Positions 43,510 through 54,968 of a DNA stretch of 64,000 nt are shown here, piece by piece (positions within the stretch are counted from its first letter, which is position 1; each line of letters begins with the position of its first letter). This stretch comes from Triglochin maritima (taxonomy: Eukaryota; Streptophyta; Magnoliopsida; Alismatales; Juncaginaceae): assembly GCA_963682175.1 (NCBI GenBank), contig OY821784.1:38173621-38237620 (forward strand), written 5' to 3'. The notes below the pieces were generated by a model that made no database searches, was not told the origin of the DNA, and worked only from the letters and a program-made list of their open reading frames with translations. The position numbers and the translations under genes were made by a program.

Positions 43510-45933
43510 ATGGGTGAGAACGTAGTGGACCCGCCTGTTGCACAACCTATAACTCTGAGGGATCGATGCTATCCAGCGATGGCTGCTCAGCCATCGTGCA
43601 TCGTCATGCCCACCACACCGGGTCGCGACTTCGAACTTAAGGCACAATACATGAGTATGTTGCCTAAGTTCACCTCTAGGGAAGACCCATATCTCTTCCT
43701 TAGAGAATTTGAAGAAATCTGCTCTCTTATGCAATACCAGCATATCCCTGAAGAGGCAGTGCGTCTGAAATTCGTGCCTCTAGCACTTAAGGATGACGCT
43801 AAGAAATGGCTATATAGTCTAGCCGAAAGATCTATTAGGAGTTGGGCTGAGTTTGTTCAAGTGTTTCTAAAAAAATATTTCCCCAACCATAAGACTATGA
43901 AGATTAGGAATGAAATTGTTGCATTCGTTCAGTCTGAGAGCGAGCCGTTCTATTCCTATCTTGAAAGATTTAAAAGTGTCTTGACCCAATGCCCTCATCA
44001 CGGAATTCCAAAATGGCAATTATGCCAAATTATTTATGAGGGATTGACACCCACATCTAGAGTTATGCTAGAATCTGTGAGCCAAGGGAATTTCATGTCG
44101 AAAAACGAAAATGATGCCTGGACTTTTCTTGAGGATTTAGCTGAAAATAGTATGCAATGGGACAATGCTAGAACACCCATCAACCCGAGTATTGGATCTA
44201 GAATAGCGAGTCAACCCCGACCAGGTGTCTTAGCTATAGACTCCAATATAGCGGCCGAGGCAAAACTAGCTACCCTAATGCGTAGAATGGAAAGTCTAGA
44301 ACTGCAAAACCAAACCCGACAAGCATCCCCTACCCCTTGCTCTAGATGTGGTCAGACTGGTCATTTAATGGAGGACTGTGTGAACCTGGAACATGTTAAT
44401 GCCACATATAACAATTCTAGAAATGATCCTTACGCATCAACCTATAACCCAGGTTGGCGTAATCATCCCAATTTTTCGTGGACCCAACAAGGACAACCTC
44501 CTAGACAACAACCAACCCCATATAACCAAAATAATACATCATCTGGGGGTAATAATGGAAATCATGAGGTTAGGTTGACAAAATTAGAAAATTTAATGAC
44601 AACTTTTATACAAACAACCAACCAATCATTCCAAAGGATAGAGACACAGGTCAGCCAATTAGCACAGATAATAGGTGAAAGAGAAAAGGGCCAATTTCCA
44701 AGTCAACCTGAGGTGAACCCAAGAACTAATAACCAATATCAAACTTATCAACCACCCTCAGGAAATAACAACCCTAGACCGGTTCAAATGGTTAATGAGG
44801 AAGGACCGTTCCAACAAATCAATGCTGTAGTATCATTACGGTCCGGAAGACAAATTGACAATAATGTGGTAAACCCTAGAATGACTAATCAATCTAGCCA
44901 TCAAGCACCCACATATGACTTGACCATTGAACCCGACGTCCAAATTGAAAAGCCCAATCCACCTACCCAACCTGAACCTGTAGCTCAACCTGAACCTGAG
45001 CGAGTCTATGTGCCTAAAGCCCCATTTCCCAATAGACTCAAAAAGAACTCTAGTGCACAAATAGAGAAAATTTTGGAAGTATTTAAGCAAGTTAAGGTAA
45101 ACATTCCACTCTTAGACATGATTCAACAAATACCTGCTTATGCTAAATTCTTAAAAGATTTGTGCACTAAGAAGAGAAAAACGAATGTACCAAAGAAGGC
45201 ATTTTTAACTGCAAACATATGCTCAATTCTTTCCAACACATCTCCTATAAAATATAAGGACCCGGGGTGTCCCACAATTTCATGTTCAATAGGAGATACG
45301 TTTATCAATAAAGCCCTTCTAGACCTTGGTGCAAGCGTTAACTTGCTCCCATTTCCTGTCTACGAGCAACTCAACCTTGGTCCACTGAAACCCTCTAGGA
45401 CAACCCTCCAATTCGCTGATTGTTCTGTTAAGAAACCGAGAGGTATAGTAGAGGACGTTTTGATTAAGGTTGGTGACTTCATTTATCCAGTGGATTTTGT
45501 CGTACTTGATACTGAACCTGTTGTAAATCCTAATCGACAAATCCCTGTAATTCTAGGTAGACCCTTTTTAGCCACTTCGGAAGCATTAATAAACTGTCGA
45601 AATGGGCTCATGCAATTATCTTTCGGGAACCTAAAAGCAGAATTTAATATCTTCCATATTGATAATGAGCCAGAAATAATATGCAACCCAAGTGATGTTG
45701 TGATGAGAGCACGTATTTATCAGATTTCTGAATCAAATAAATCATCACATAAGCAAAAAGGAAGTAAGAAAAAAGGGAGTGATTCATTTACTCAACCACC
45801 ATCACTCGAGCAAATAAGCGAACCAATTCAAGTGAGAAGAGTGGAATCTTTTCCTCAAGTCAACATGGGGAACAATTCAACTGGATACATGCACCAACAT
45901 GGTGTCATTCAATCCAGTTCTGATTATGGTTGA
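43510..45933 (+). CDS. Athila-like gag-protease polyprotein, unit 1
   Basis: An intact 807-codon frame. It has a retrotransposon gag core at residues about 50-220 (YLFLREFEEICSLM to ENDAWTFLEDL), which would form the capsid. A CCHC knuckle (CSRCGQTGHLMEDC) is near residue 277 and a Gln/Asn/Pro-rich linker follows. A retropepsin-like aspartic protease with DLGAS is near residue 604 and [10 protein letters not shown] downstream. After the protease the protein diverges from family 1 and ends in a Lys/Ser-rich tail in place of RT. The start at 43510 is the first Met and aligns with 17845 in family 1. It has no stop where the family 1 gag is broken, so it could supply or receive particles in trans. 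That role is inference. Confidence 0.9.
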   Translation: MGENVVDPPVAQPITLRDRCYPAMAAQPSCIVMPTTPGRDFELKAQYMSMLPKFTSREDPYLFLREFEEICSLMQYQHIPEEAVRLKFVPLALKDDAKKWLYSLAERSIRSWAEFVQVFLKKYFPNHKTMKIRNEIVAFVQSESEPFYSYLERFKSVLTQCPHHGIPKWQLCQIIYEGLTPTSRVMLESVSQGNFMSKNENDAWTFLEDLAENSMQWDNARTPINPSIGSRIASQPRPGVLAIDSNIAAEAKLATLMRRMESLELQNQTRQASPTPCSRCGQTGHLMEDCVNLEHVNATYNNSRNDPYASTYNPGWRNHPNFSWTQQGQPPRQQPTPYNQNNTSSGGNNGNHEVRLTKLENLMTTFIQTTNQSFQRIETQVSQLAQIIGEREKGQFPSQPEVNPRTNNQYQTYQPPSGNNNPRPVQMVNEEGPFQQINAVVSLRSGRQIDNNVVNPRMTNQSSHQAPTYDLTIEPDVQIEKPNPPTQPEPVAQPEPERVYVPKAPFPNRLKKNSSAQIEKILEVFKQVKVNIPLLDMIQQIPAYAKFLKDLCTKKRKTNVPKKAFLTANICSILSNTSPIKYKDPGCPTISCSIGDTFINKALLDLGASVNLLPFPVYEQLNLGPLKPSRTTLQFADCSVKKPRGIVEDVLIKVGDFIYPVDFVVLDTEPVVNPNRQIPVILGRPFLATSEALINCRNGLMQLSFGNLKAEFNIFHIDNEPEIICNPSDVVMRARIYQISESNKSSHKQKGSKKKGSDSFTQPPSLEQISEPIQVRRVESFPQVNMGNNSTGYMHQHGVIQSSSDYG

Positions 45934-47045
45934 CTTTGAGCAAACTCAACCCCTCTACCGCAAGCCGACGCAGGTAATAAGTGCATTTATTGTATCTGTG
46001 CATACATTGAGGACAATGCATGATTTAGGTGTGGGGGGTGTTTATATATGTACATATCTATCTATTTGATTTTCTGTTCTGCTTTATTTAAAAAAAAAAA
46101 TTCAATATTCTATGACATAGCTTAAGATTGAACTGCCAAAACCCGTGTACAAATTGCATTAAGTTTTTGTTCCTTATTATATAGTTCTGCTTGTAGAAAT
46201 TATGACATAAATCTAAGTTCCAAAGAAATAACCCATGACCCTTGTAAGACATGTATGCACTTAAATTGGATGAATCAAATCTTTGAAGTGGTTGATAAAA
46301 AGCAGAGGTTGAGGAAAATATACCGGGAAGTGTGGACTTCTAATAGCAATTAAGCCTTGAGGAAAATAAAAGTAAAAATAAAGGAATAAAGTGAGGAAAG
46401 CACATTTTGCAAAATGATTACAAAAGCCCAAACCTTTGAGTCACTGGTCCGTAGGGGTATCTTGAAACCCGGTAACTTGAGTCTACCAGCTCGGGATTAT
46501 CGACCAAACTCGCTACACGAATGCAAAAGGGTAAAAGTGTCAAAAAGCAAATGTGTTGAATCACGGAAGAAAATAATAATAATAATAATAATAATACTCA
46601 AGGCCCAAAGCTAAAAGAATGATCCATGCCATGGTTGATCCAAATGATACTTCACCACCAGAGGAGGCGTGCAAAATAATTTATGTGATAACATGTGTAG
46701 AGGGGTTAGTGGTGTGAATGTTGGAGGAATAAAGACCAAGTCAAACTTTTTATAAGTTAGAATTGTATAATGAGCATGCAAGAATTCTAAGTGAGATGTA
46801 TAAGGTTGAGGTAAAAATATTGAGAGCTACTAATGGAATGTTGAATTAAGACTTTGTGGGTGTGTCAGCTGAAAACCCTCACGAGACAAAACTCGTCCTC
46901 TAAGGCAACTTGGAGGTTTAAAGGCTTGTTGCACATGCTAAGTGCAACCGTGATTCCTACGAAAGTGAGTTAGGATTTCCCTGTTTTCATTCCTTCTTAT
47001 ATTCTGTTTTGCTAGGGACTAGCAAAATCTAGGTGTGGGGGTATT
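45934..47045 (+). other. Family 2 3' region with two G-rich tracts, unit 1
   Basis: The cattgaggacaatgc block is at 46005-46019 and the first tract aggtgtggggggtg at 46027-46040. A (AAT)n run near 46570-46592 differs between units. The LTR-adjacent polypurine tract aggtgtgggggtatt is at 47031-47045. The 66-codon ORF at 46414 is a shortened relative of the 87-codon ORF of family 1. Confidence 0.75.
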
Positions 47046-48246
47046 TGATGCATTGCATACATTGCATCATATGTCTTTCATTTAGATTACTTTTATATCA
47101 ATAAATGCTACTAAGGTATGTGTTTAGTCTTATTTACAGAATACAGGGACCTGAATGCAAATTACCCACATCCCGAGCATTAACGCGTACAAAAGACTCG
47201 TTTCTATCATAAAGACCAAGTTCAAGTTTATCGGGTTTCAAATGGAAATGTATCCAAGCATAAAAGCATTCAAGACCTAATTACAAAAAGAACAAGGACT
47301 TAAGCACAAAAGTAGCCGGGGACTTAATTGCAAAACGTCAAGGACCTAATTGCAAATCACGAGTAGCTTTTATTATTATGGAGAAAATATAAAGAAAAAT
47401 CAATGTGGATCTCCAAATATATGAAGAAATTAATTCGGATCTCCAAAGATATGCAAGAATCAATCCAGACGCGCAAATGACATTGAAATCATACCATAAA
47501 CACACAGGAAAAATCCGGGTCGATTTTGAGCCAAAAAGGTGGCGATTCCGCCGCACCTCAAGAGCAAATTGCGGCGAATCCGCCGCGCCAAATTAGATTC
47601 ATGCTCTAAAAATTTTACCGGTTGCGTGTTGACGCGTGTACTTTCTTATTTCATGCTTAGGTCCCTTGTATCGGCTATAACTAACCCCGAGAACGATGTT
47701 GTGAGGAGTTCTTCCTTTTGTTCCATAATTTAGCAATAAAATTCTGTTTCTTTTATTTTATGTTTTTAATTTTCTTTTCTTAGTTTCTCTAGGACCCCTT
47801 CTCCCTCCCTCCATCTATGAGTTTCTAACTCTTTCCAAAGGGTGGGGGTGACGGATTTAGGGTGATGAGAAGAGAAGATGTTATTATTTTAATTTTGTAT
47901 TAGTATGTTTTGATTACTTGAGTTTATGTTAAATCATTTATCATGTAATGCTTTATAACTAATATGATTTATTATAAGTTTCAGAATTCTCTAATCTAAA
48001 CCCGATATCTAAACCTCCACCCAATGGAATTCACCATCTTTGTTCTTGTTTTAGTTTTATTTGTTCATGTTTCTTGCTTTAGATAATTAAAACCCAAAAA
48101 TCTCAAAACCAACCAATTTAATTGTTCTCTCTCTCTCTAATCGAAAATCAAAAAAATAACAATATCTCTCCCTCCTTGTGTTCGACCCGTATTTGCCACG
48201 TCTTCATTGACACCGTGCACTTGCGGTATAAATAAAATTCTCATCA
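47046..48246 (+). repeat. Family 2 LTR, copy 2 (shared middle LTR)
   Basis: 1,201 bp, apparently identical to copies 1 and 3. It ends unit 1 and begins unit 2. Dyads are at 47539-47554 and 47571-47586. No target duplication borders it. Confidence 0.94.
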
Positions 48247-48252
48247 AGTTTT

Positions 48253-48270
48253 TGGCGCCGTTGCCGGGGA
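48253..48270 (+). promoter_or_regulatory. tRNA-Asp primer-binding site, unit 2
   Basis: Same 18-base match as at 42062, shifted by 6,191 bp. Confidence 0.93.
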
Positions 48271-49700
48271 GGCGACGCAGATTTTGTTGTTTTTGTATTT
48301 TGATTTTATCCTGTTTATCTTGTGCGCGATCTAAGTATTTGGATTTGTGTTTCAGGAGACAACAGAGTGCACGGCGAAATCCGAGCACCATTTGAGCTAA
48401 ACGAGCGGCGAAATCGCCACACCTGAAGAACAACTTGCGGCGAATCCGCCGCACACTTGGAGCTTCTGGGCTTCAACTTTTTCTTGGACGCGACTCATCT
48501 CTGGGTGGACGCGTAAAGCTACTGAAATTTCGAGAGCGGGCGGCGAACCCGACTGAGCATTGCGTAGGTAACCTTCGTTGCCTTTTTCCTCGTAATTTCT
48601 AGTTTCAGAAAATTTCCTTTTATTAGAATTGCACGTGTTAAGCTTAAATTCCATAATTGGCAATATTTCAACTCTGACCTAAAATTCGCAAAATTAGAAA
48701 GACCTTAGTGCATGCATCATATAATGTTTTGTTTGCATTATTCTTGCTAAATTCTTGCAAATCAATTTCTGTTGAAGAGTGCTGGAGGCAAGGTACGTAT
48801 CGCGGTTTTTAACGATTGCATTTAAGCATATAATTTAATTTGCATACAACCTTGCAATTGCCCCCATTAAAAAGACCATTGTTTGACTATCTTTGTTAGA
48901 TCTAAGTTAAACTATCTTAAGGGCAACTCCGTAGGAAAAGATACGGTGGGGATTTCATCACCCTTCCGTGGCCCACAAATCACAATCCTAAAGTGTCACC
49001 CAAGCCTTAAAATTTAAAATCAATTAGACATTGACCCCTAAGGACTCGGACTCAATTAAGGAGAAGAATTGGTTTGACTTGCTATGACCTGAAGCCGATC
49101 GAATTCAATTTGGTGTCTAGGAAGTGTTTTTGTGTTGACGAAAGTCTTCCAAGCGAAGTGGTTGTCTAATTGGCACCGACTCTGTCGGAAGCGCCCCCAC
49201 TAGCTATACACTACCTGGCCAATTTGGTTTGATTAGTGAGGGAGGTGAATCAAGCGAATCAATTCGACTCAACCAGTTAGGAGTCGTCTAGATTTAAGTG
49301 ACACTAGGTCTAGGATTGTTTGAACCGTGCTTTCTTAGGAAATTTCTGACCAACCCTCTTTTCTATCTTTAGAGTTAAGTTTCCTTTCTCATCTGAGTCT
49401 TCTTTCTCTTCTCACCTAAATTCTCTAGATTAGGATTCCTTTCTCATCTTGCCCCATTCTATTGTTTGTTTCCCTTTTGAAAAAAAAACATAAAAAAAAC
49501 GAAAATTAAAAAAAAAATTGTAATTAATTCTTGAAATTAAATTTGGAATTTAAATTTCGAATTTGAATTCAAAAATTGATTCAACCCGGTGCACTCAGAT
49601 TTGGATTCGGGACTTGAGTAATTGACTCTCACGAGTTCATCTAGATTCCAGTCTGGAACTTAACCCCAATCCACCTGTTGCACCACCTCACCCGGATCCA
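48271..49700 (+). other. Family 2 leader, unit 2
   Basis: Repeats 42080-43509. Dyad pair at 48405-48420 and 48437-48452. One extra A in the run near 49481 relative to unit 1. Confidence 0.75.
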
Positions 49701-52124
49701 ATGGGTGAGAACGTAGTGGACCCGCCTGTTGCACAACCTATAACTCTGAGGGATCGATGCTATCCAGCGATGGCTGCTCAGCCATCGTGCATCGTCATGC
49801 CCACCACACCGGGTCGCGACTTCGAACTTAAGGCACAATACATGAGTATGTTGCCTAAGTTCACCTCTAGGGAAGACCCATATCTCTTCCTTAGAGAATT
49901 TGAAGAAATCTGCTCTCTTATGCAATACCAGCATATCCCTGAAGAGGCAGTGCGTCTGAAATTCGTGCCTCTAGCACTTAAGGATGACGCTAAGAAATGG
50001 CTATATAGTCTAGCCGAAAGATCTATTAGGAGTTGGGCTGAGTTTGTTCAAGTGTTTCTAAAAAAATATTTCCCCAACCATAAGACTATGAAGATTAGGA
50101 ATGAAATTGTTGCATTCGTTCAGTCTGAGAGCGAGCCGTTCTATTCCTATCTTGAAAGATTTAAAAGTGTCTTGACCCAATGCCCTCATCACGGAATTCC
50201 AAAATGGCAATTATGCCAAATTATTTATGAGGGATTGACACCCACATCTAGAGTTATGCTAGAATCTGTGAGCCAAGGGAATTTCATGTCGAAAAACGAA
50301 AATGATGCCTGGACTTTTCTTGAGGATTTAGCTGAAAATAGTATGCAATGGGACAATGCTAGAACACCCATCAACCCGAGTATTGGATCTAGAATAGCGA
50401 GTCAACCCCGACCAGGTGTCTTAGCTATAGACTCCAATATAGCGGCCGAGGCAAAACTAGCTACCCTAATGCGTAGAATGGAAAGTCTAGAACTGCAAAA
50501 CCAAACCCGACAAGCATCCCCTACCCCTTGCTCTAGATGTGGTCAGACTGGTCATTTAATGGAGGACTGTGTGAACCTGGAACATGTTAATGCCACATAT
50601 AACAATTCTAGAAATGATCCTTACGCATCAACCTATAACCCAGGTTGGCGTAATCATCCCAATTTTTCGTGGACCCAACAAGGACAACCTCCTAGACAAC
50701 AACCAACCCCATATAACCAAAATAATACATCATCTGGGGGTAATAATGGAAATCATGAGGTTAGGTTGACAAAATTAGAAAATTTAATGACAACTTTTAT
50801 ACAAACAACCAACCAATCATTCCAAAGGATAGAGACACAGGTCAGCCAATTAGCACAGATAATAGGTGAAAGAGAAAAGGGCCAATTTCCAAGTCAACCT
50901 GAGGTGAACCCAAGAACTAATAACCAATATCAAACTTATCAACCACCCTCAGGAAATAACAACCCTAGACCGGTTCAAATGGTTAATGAGGAAGGACCGT
51001 TCCAACAAATCAATGCTGTAGTATCATTACGGTCCGGAAGACAAATTGACAATAATGTGGTAAACCCTAGAATGACTAATCAATCTAGCCATCAAGCACC
51101 CACATATGACTTGACCATTGAACCCGACGTCCAAATTGAAAAGCCCAATCCACCTACCCAACCTGAACCTGTAGCTCAACCTGAACCTGAGCGAGTCTAT
51201 GTGCCTACAGCCCCATTTCCCAATAGACTCAAAAAGAACTCTAGTGCACAAATAGAGAAAATTTTGGAAGTATTTAAGCAAGTTAAGGTAAACATTCCAC
51301 TCTTAGACATGATTCAACAAATACCTGCTTATGCTAAATTCTTAAAAGATTTGTGCACTAAGAAGAGAAAAACGAATGTACCAAAGAAGGCATTTTTAAC
51401 TGCAAACATATGCTCAATTCTTTCCAACACATCTCCTATAAAATATAAGGACCCGGGGTGTCCCACAATTTCATGTTCAATAGGAGATACGTTTATCAAT
51501 AAAGCCCTTCTAGACCTTGGTGCAAGCGTTAACTTGCTCCCATTTCCTGTCTACGAGCAACTCAACCTTGGTCCACTGAAACCCTCTAGGACAACCCTCC
51601 AATTCGCTGATTGTTCTGTTAAGAAACCGAGAGGTATAGTAGAGGACGTTTTGATTAAGGTTGGTGACTTCATTTATCCAGTGGATTTTGTCGTACTTGA
51701 TACTGAACCTGTTGTAAATCCTAATCGACAAATCCCTGTAATTCTAGGTAGACCCTTTTTAGCCACTTCGGAAGCATTAATAAACTGTCGAAATGGGCTC
51801 ATGCAATTATCTTTCGGGAACCTAAAAGCAGAATTTAATATCTTCCATATTGATAATGAGCCAGAAATAATATGCAACCCAAGTGATGTTGTGATGAGAG
51901 CACGTATTTATCAGATTTCTGAATCAAATAAATCATCACATAAGCAAAAAGGAAGTAAGAAAAAAGGGAGTGATTCATTTACTCAACCACCATCACTCGA
52001 GCAAATAAGCGAACCAATTCAAGTGAGAAGAGTGGAATCTTTTCCTCAAGTCAACATGGGGAACAATTCAACTGGATACATGCACCAACATGGTGTCATT
52101 CAATCCAGTTCTGATTATGGTTGA
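49701..52124 (+). CDS. Athila-like gag-protease polyprotein, unit 2
   Basis: An intact 807-codon frame, the same as unit 1 except for Lys to Thr in the segment VYVPxAPFPN (near 51210). Gag core, CCHC knuckle and DLGAS protease are unchanged. Both units therefore retain coding capacity for capsid and protease while lacking the copying enzymes. Confidence 0.9.
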   Translation: MGENVVDPPVAQPITLRDRCYPAMAAQPSCIVMPTTPGRDFELKAQYMSMLPKFTSREDPYLFLREFEEICSLMQYQHIPEEAVRLKFVPLALKDDAKKWLYSLAERSIRSWAEFVQVFLKKYFPNHKTMKIRNEIVAFVQSESEPFYSYLERFKSVLTQCPHHGIPKWQLCQIIYEGLTPTSRVMLESVSQGNFMSKNENDAWTFLEDLAENSMQWDNARTPINPSIGSRIASQPRPGVLAIDSNIAAEAKLATLMRRMESLELQNQTRQASPTPCSRCGQTGHLMEDCVNLEHVNATYNNSRNDPYASTYNPGWRNHPNFSWTQQGQPPRQQPTPYNQNNTSSGGNNGNHEVRLTKLENLMTTFIQTTNQSFQRIETQVSQLAQIIGEREKGQFPSQPEVNPRTNNQYQTYQPPSGNNNPRPVQMVNEEGPFQQINAVVSLRSGRQIDNNVVNPRMTNQSSHQAPTYDLTIEPDVQIEKPNPPTQPEPVAQPEPERVYVPTAPFPNRLKKNSSAQIEKILEVFKQVKVNIPLLDMIQQIPAYAKFLKDLCTKKRKTNVPKKAFLTANICSILSNTSPIKYKDPGCPTISCSIGDTFINKALLDLGASVNLLPFPVYEQLNLGPLKPSRTTLQFADCSVKKPRGIVEDVLIKVGDFIYPVDFVVLDTEPVVNPNRQIPVILGRPFLATSEALINCRNGLMQLSFGNLKAEFNIFHIDNEPEIICNPSDVVMRARIYQISESNKSSHKQKGSKKKGSDSFTQPPSLEQISEPIQVRRVESFPQVNMGNNSTGYMHQHGVIQSSSDYG

Positions 52125-53236
52125 CTTTGAGCAAACTCAACCCCTCTACCGCAAGCCGACGCAGGTAATAAGTGCATTTATTGTATCTGTGCATACATTG
52201 AGGACAATGCATGATTTAGGTGTGGGGGGTGTTTATATATGTACATATCTATCTATTTGATTTTCTGTTCTGCTTTATTTAAAAAAAAAAATTCAATATT
52301 CTATGACATAGCTTAAGATTGAACTGCCAAAACCCGTGTACAAATTGCATTAAGTTTTTGTTCCTTATTATATAGTTCTGCTTGTAGAAATTATGACATA
52401 AATCTAAGTTCCAAAGAAATAACCCATGACCCTTGTAAGACATGTATGCACTTAAATTGGATGAATCAAATCTTTGAAGTGGTTGATAAAAAGCAGAGGT
52501 TGAGGAAAATATACCGGGAAGTGTGGACTTCTAATAGCAATTAAGCCTTGAGGAAAATAAAAGTAAAAATAAAGGAATAAAGTGAGGAAAGCACATTTTG
52601 CAAAATGATTACAAAAGCCCAAACCTTTGAGTCACTGGTCCGTAGGGGTATCTTGAAACCCGGTAACTTGAGTCTACCAGCTCGGGATTATCGACCAAAC
52701 TCGCTACACGAATGCAAAAGGGTAAAAGTGTCAAAAAGCAAATGTGTTGAATCACGGAAGAAAAAAATAATAATAATAATAATAATACTCAAGGCCCAAA
52801 GCTAAAAGAATGATCCATGCCATGGTTGATCCAAATGATACTTCACCACCAGAGGAGGCGTGCAAAATAATTTATGTGATAACATGTGTAGAGGGGTTAG
52901 TGGTGTGAATGTTGGAGGAATAAAGACCAAGTCAAACTTTTTATAAGTTAGAATTGTATAATGAGCATGCAAGAATTCTAAGTGAGATGTATAAGGTTGA
53001 GGTAAAAATATTGAGAGCTACTAATGGAATGTTGAATTAAGACTTTGTGGGTGTGTCAGCTGAAAACCCTCACGAGACAAAACTCGTCCTCTAAGGCAAC
53101 TTGGAGGTTTAAAGGCTTGTTGCACATGCTAAGTGCAACCGTGATTCCTACGAAAGTGAGTTAGGATTTCCCTGTTTTCATTCCTTCTTATATTCTGTTT
53201 TGCTAGGGACTAGCAAAATCTAGGTGTGGGGGTATT
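52125..53236 (+). other. Family 2 3' region, unit 2
   Basis: Repeats 45934-47045. The (AAT)n run near 52765 differs by a base from unit 1. Polypurine tract at 53222-53236. Confidence 0.75.
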
Positions 53237-54437
53237 TGATGCATTGCATACATTGCATCATATGTCTTTCATTTAGATTACTTTTATATCAATAAATGCT
53301 ACTAAGGTATGTGTTTAGTCTTATTTACAGAATACAGGGACCTGAATGCAAATTACCCACATCCCGAGCATTAACGCGTACAAAAGACTCGTTTCTATCA
53401 TAAAGACCAAGTTCAAGTTTATCGGGTTTCAAATGGAAATGTATCCAAGCATAAAAGCATTCAAGACCTAATTACAAAAAGAACAAGGACTTAAGCACAA
53501 AAGTAGCCGGGGACTTAATTGCAAAACGTCAAGGACCTAATTGCAAATCACGAGTAGCTTTTATTATTATGGAGAAAATATAAAGAAAAATCAATGTGGA
53601 TCTCCAAATATATGAAGAAATTAATTCGGATCTCCAAAGATATGCAAGAATCAATCCAGACGCGCAAATGACATTGAAATCATACCATAAACACACAGGA
53701 AAAATCCGGGTCGATTTTGAGCCAAAAAGGTGGCGATTCCGCCGCACCTCAAGAGCAAATTGCGGCGAATCCGCCGCGCCAAATTAGATTCATGCTCTAA
53801 AAATTTTACCGGTTGCGTGTTGACGCGTGTACTTTCTTATTTCATGCTTAGGTCCCTTGTATCGGCTATAACTAACCCCGAGAACGATGTTGTGAGGAGT
53901 TCTTCCTTTTGTTCCATAATTTAGCAATAAAATTCTGTTTCTTTTATTTTATGTTTTTAATTTTCTTTTCTTAGTTTCTCTAGGACCCCTTCTCCCTCCC
54001 TCCATCTATGAGTTTCTAACTCTTTCCAAAGGGTGGGGGTGACGGATTTAGGGTGATGAGAAGAGAAGATGTTATTATTTTAATTTTGTATTAGTATGTT
54101 TTGATTACTTGAGTTTATGTTAAATCATTTATCATGTAATGCTTTATAACTAATATGATTTATTATAAGTTTCAGAATTCTCTAATCTAAACCCGATATC
54201 TAAACCTCCACCCAATGGAATTCACCATCTTTGTTCTTGTTTTAGTTTTATTTGTTCATGTTTCTTGCTTTAGATAATTAAAACCCAAAAATCTCAAAAC
54301 CAACCAATTTAATTGTTCTCTCTCTCTCTAATCGAAAATCAAAAAAATAACAATATCTCTCCCTCCTTGTGTTCGACCCGTATTTGCCACGTCTTCATTG
54401 ACACCGTGCACTTGCGGTATAAATAAAATTCTCATCA
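53237..54437 (+). repeat. Family 2 LTR, copy 3
   Basis: 1,201 bp, ending ctcatca followed by the target duplication gacat (54438-54442). Dyads at 53730-53745 and 53762-53777. Confidence 0.94.
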
Positions 54438-54540
54438 GACATGCTTCACTCTCTGACGAGGAAGGACAACCCGACGGAGAAGGATCAAAAAATAATCGAT
54501 AAACTTCTCGCCTGGGCAGAAGAGAATGAGTATGTGTAGT

Positions 54541-54700
54541 TTGTTGTAGTTCGTATTTCGTATGGTTTGTATTTCCATTAGTTTGTATTTCGTGTTGTTG
54601 TAGTCCGTATGGTTTGTATTTCGTGTTGTTGTAGTCCGTATGGCTTGTATTTCGTATGGTTTGTATTTCCTTTAACATTTGTTTCGTGTGGTTGGTTGTA
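54541..54700 (+). repeat. Imperfect tandem repeat, about 34-bp units
   Basis: Units of the type tttgtatttcgtgttgttg then tagtccgtatgg recur about four times with variation, directly after the Myb-like pseudogene stop, so in what would be its 3' untranslated region. From 54700 to 54900 the DNA is plain AT-rich. Confidence 0.6.
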
Positions 54701-54968
54701 GTTCGTATTTTAGTATTATTAATGTATTGTTCTTATGGTATTGTCGTATTAATATATATTCTATTTTAAACCTTAAATATGGATTTACATTTGTTTATTT
54801 AATGTATATATTTCAAATTTTATTCCATTAATTACACTAAAAATTATTACCCACATTAATAACAAATACCCAATCCATTAATAACAAAACCTCCACTAAA
54901 TATTAAAAACATCGACGAATGGGGGGTTGGGGGACACGTGCCCCCACCCGAGGCGGCCCGGGTGTAGT

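Larger units (their letters stand above)
40855..54437 (+). mobile_element. Tandem array of two gag-protease-only Athila-like elements (family 2)
   Basis: The order is LTR (40855-42055), internal (42056-47045), LTR (47046-48246), internal (48247-53236), LTR (53237-54437). The period is exactly 6,191 bp. A single target duplication, gacat, flanks the whole array (40850-40854 and 54438-54442) and none is present at the middle LTR. The array therefore arose by recombination after one insertion, not by two insertions. The two units differ at only a few places: a Lys/Thr codon change in gag-protease (near 45019 and 51210), one base in the A-run near 43290/49481 and one near 46570/52761. RT, RNase H, integrase and the third ORF are absent, so it depends on another element for copying. 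Confidence 0.95.
40127..54540 (+). pseudogene. Myb/SANT-like DNA-binding protein gene, split by an Athila array
   Basis: The 5' part begins near 40127 (MWTTAEDERLVSAYM) with a trihelix/Myb-like fold. It continues through LKGRWRRIVSVVNKW and a LRRYPK motif to a stop at 40494-40496, where relatives have Trp. More stops follow. The last coding part resumes at about 40800 (EMNFQRHLKK) and is cut at codon GAC-AT by the retrotransposon array at 40855-54437. After the array the frame picks up at once (54443 on) and ends in tag at 54538-54540. Such proteins are found among PIF/Harbinger accessory proteins and 'glutathione S-transferase T3-like' annotations; which of these applies is not certain. The start could lie as far up as 39840. 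Confidence 0.7.
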
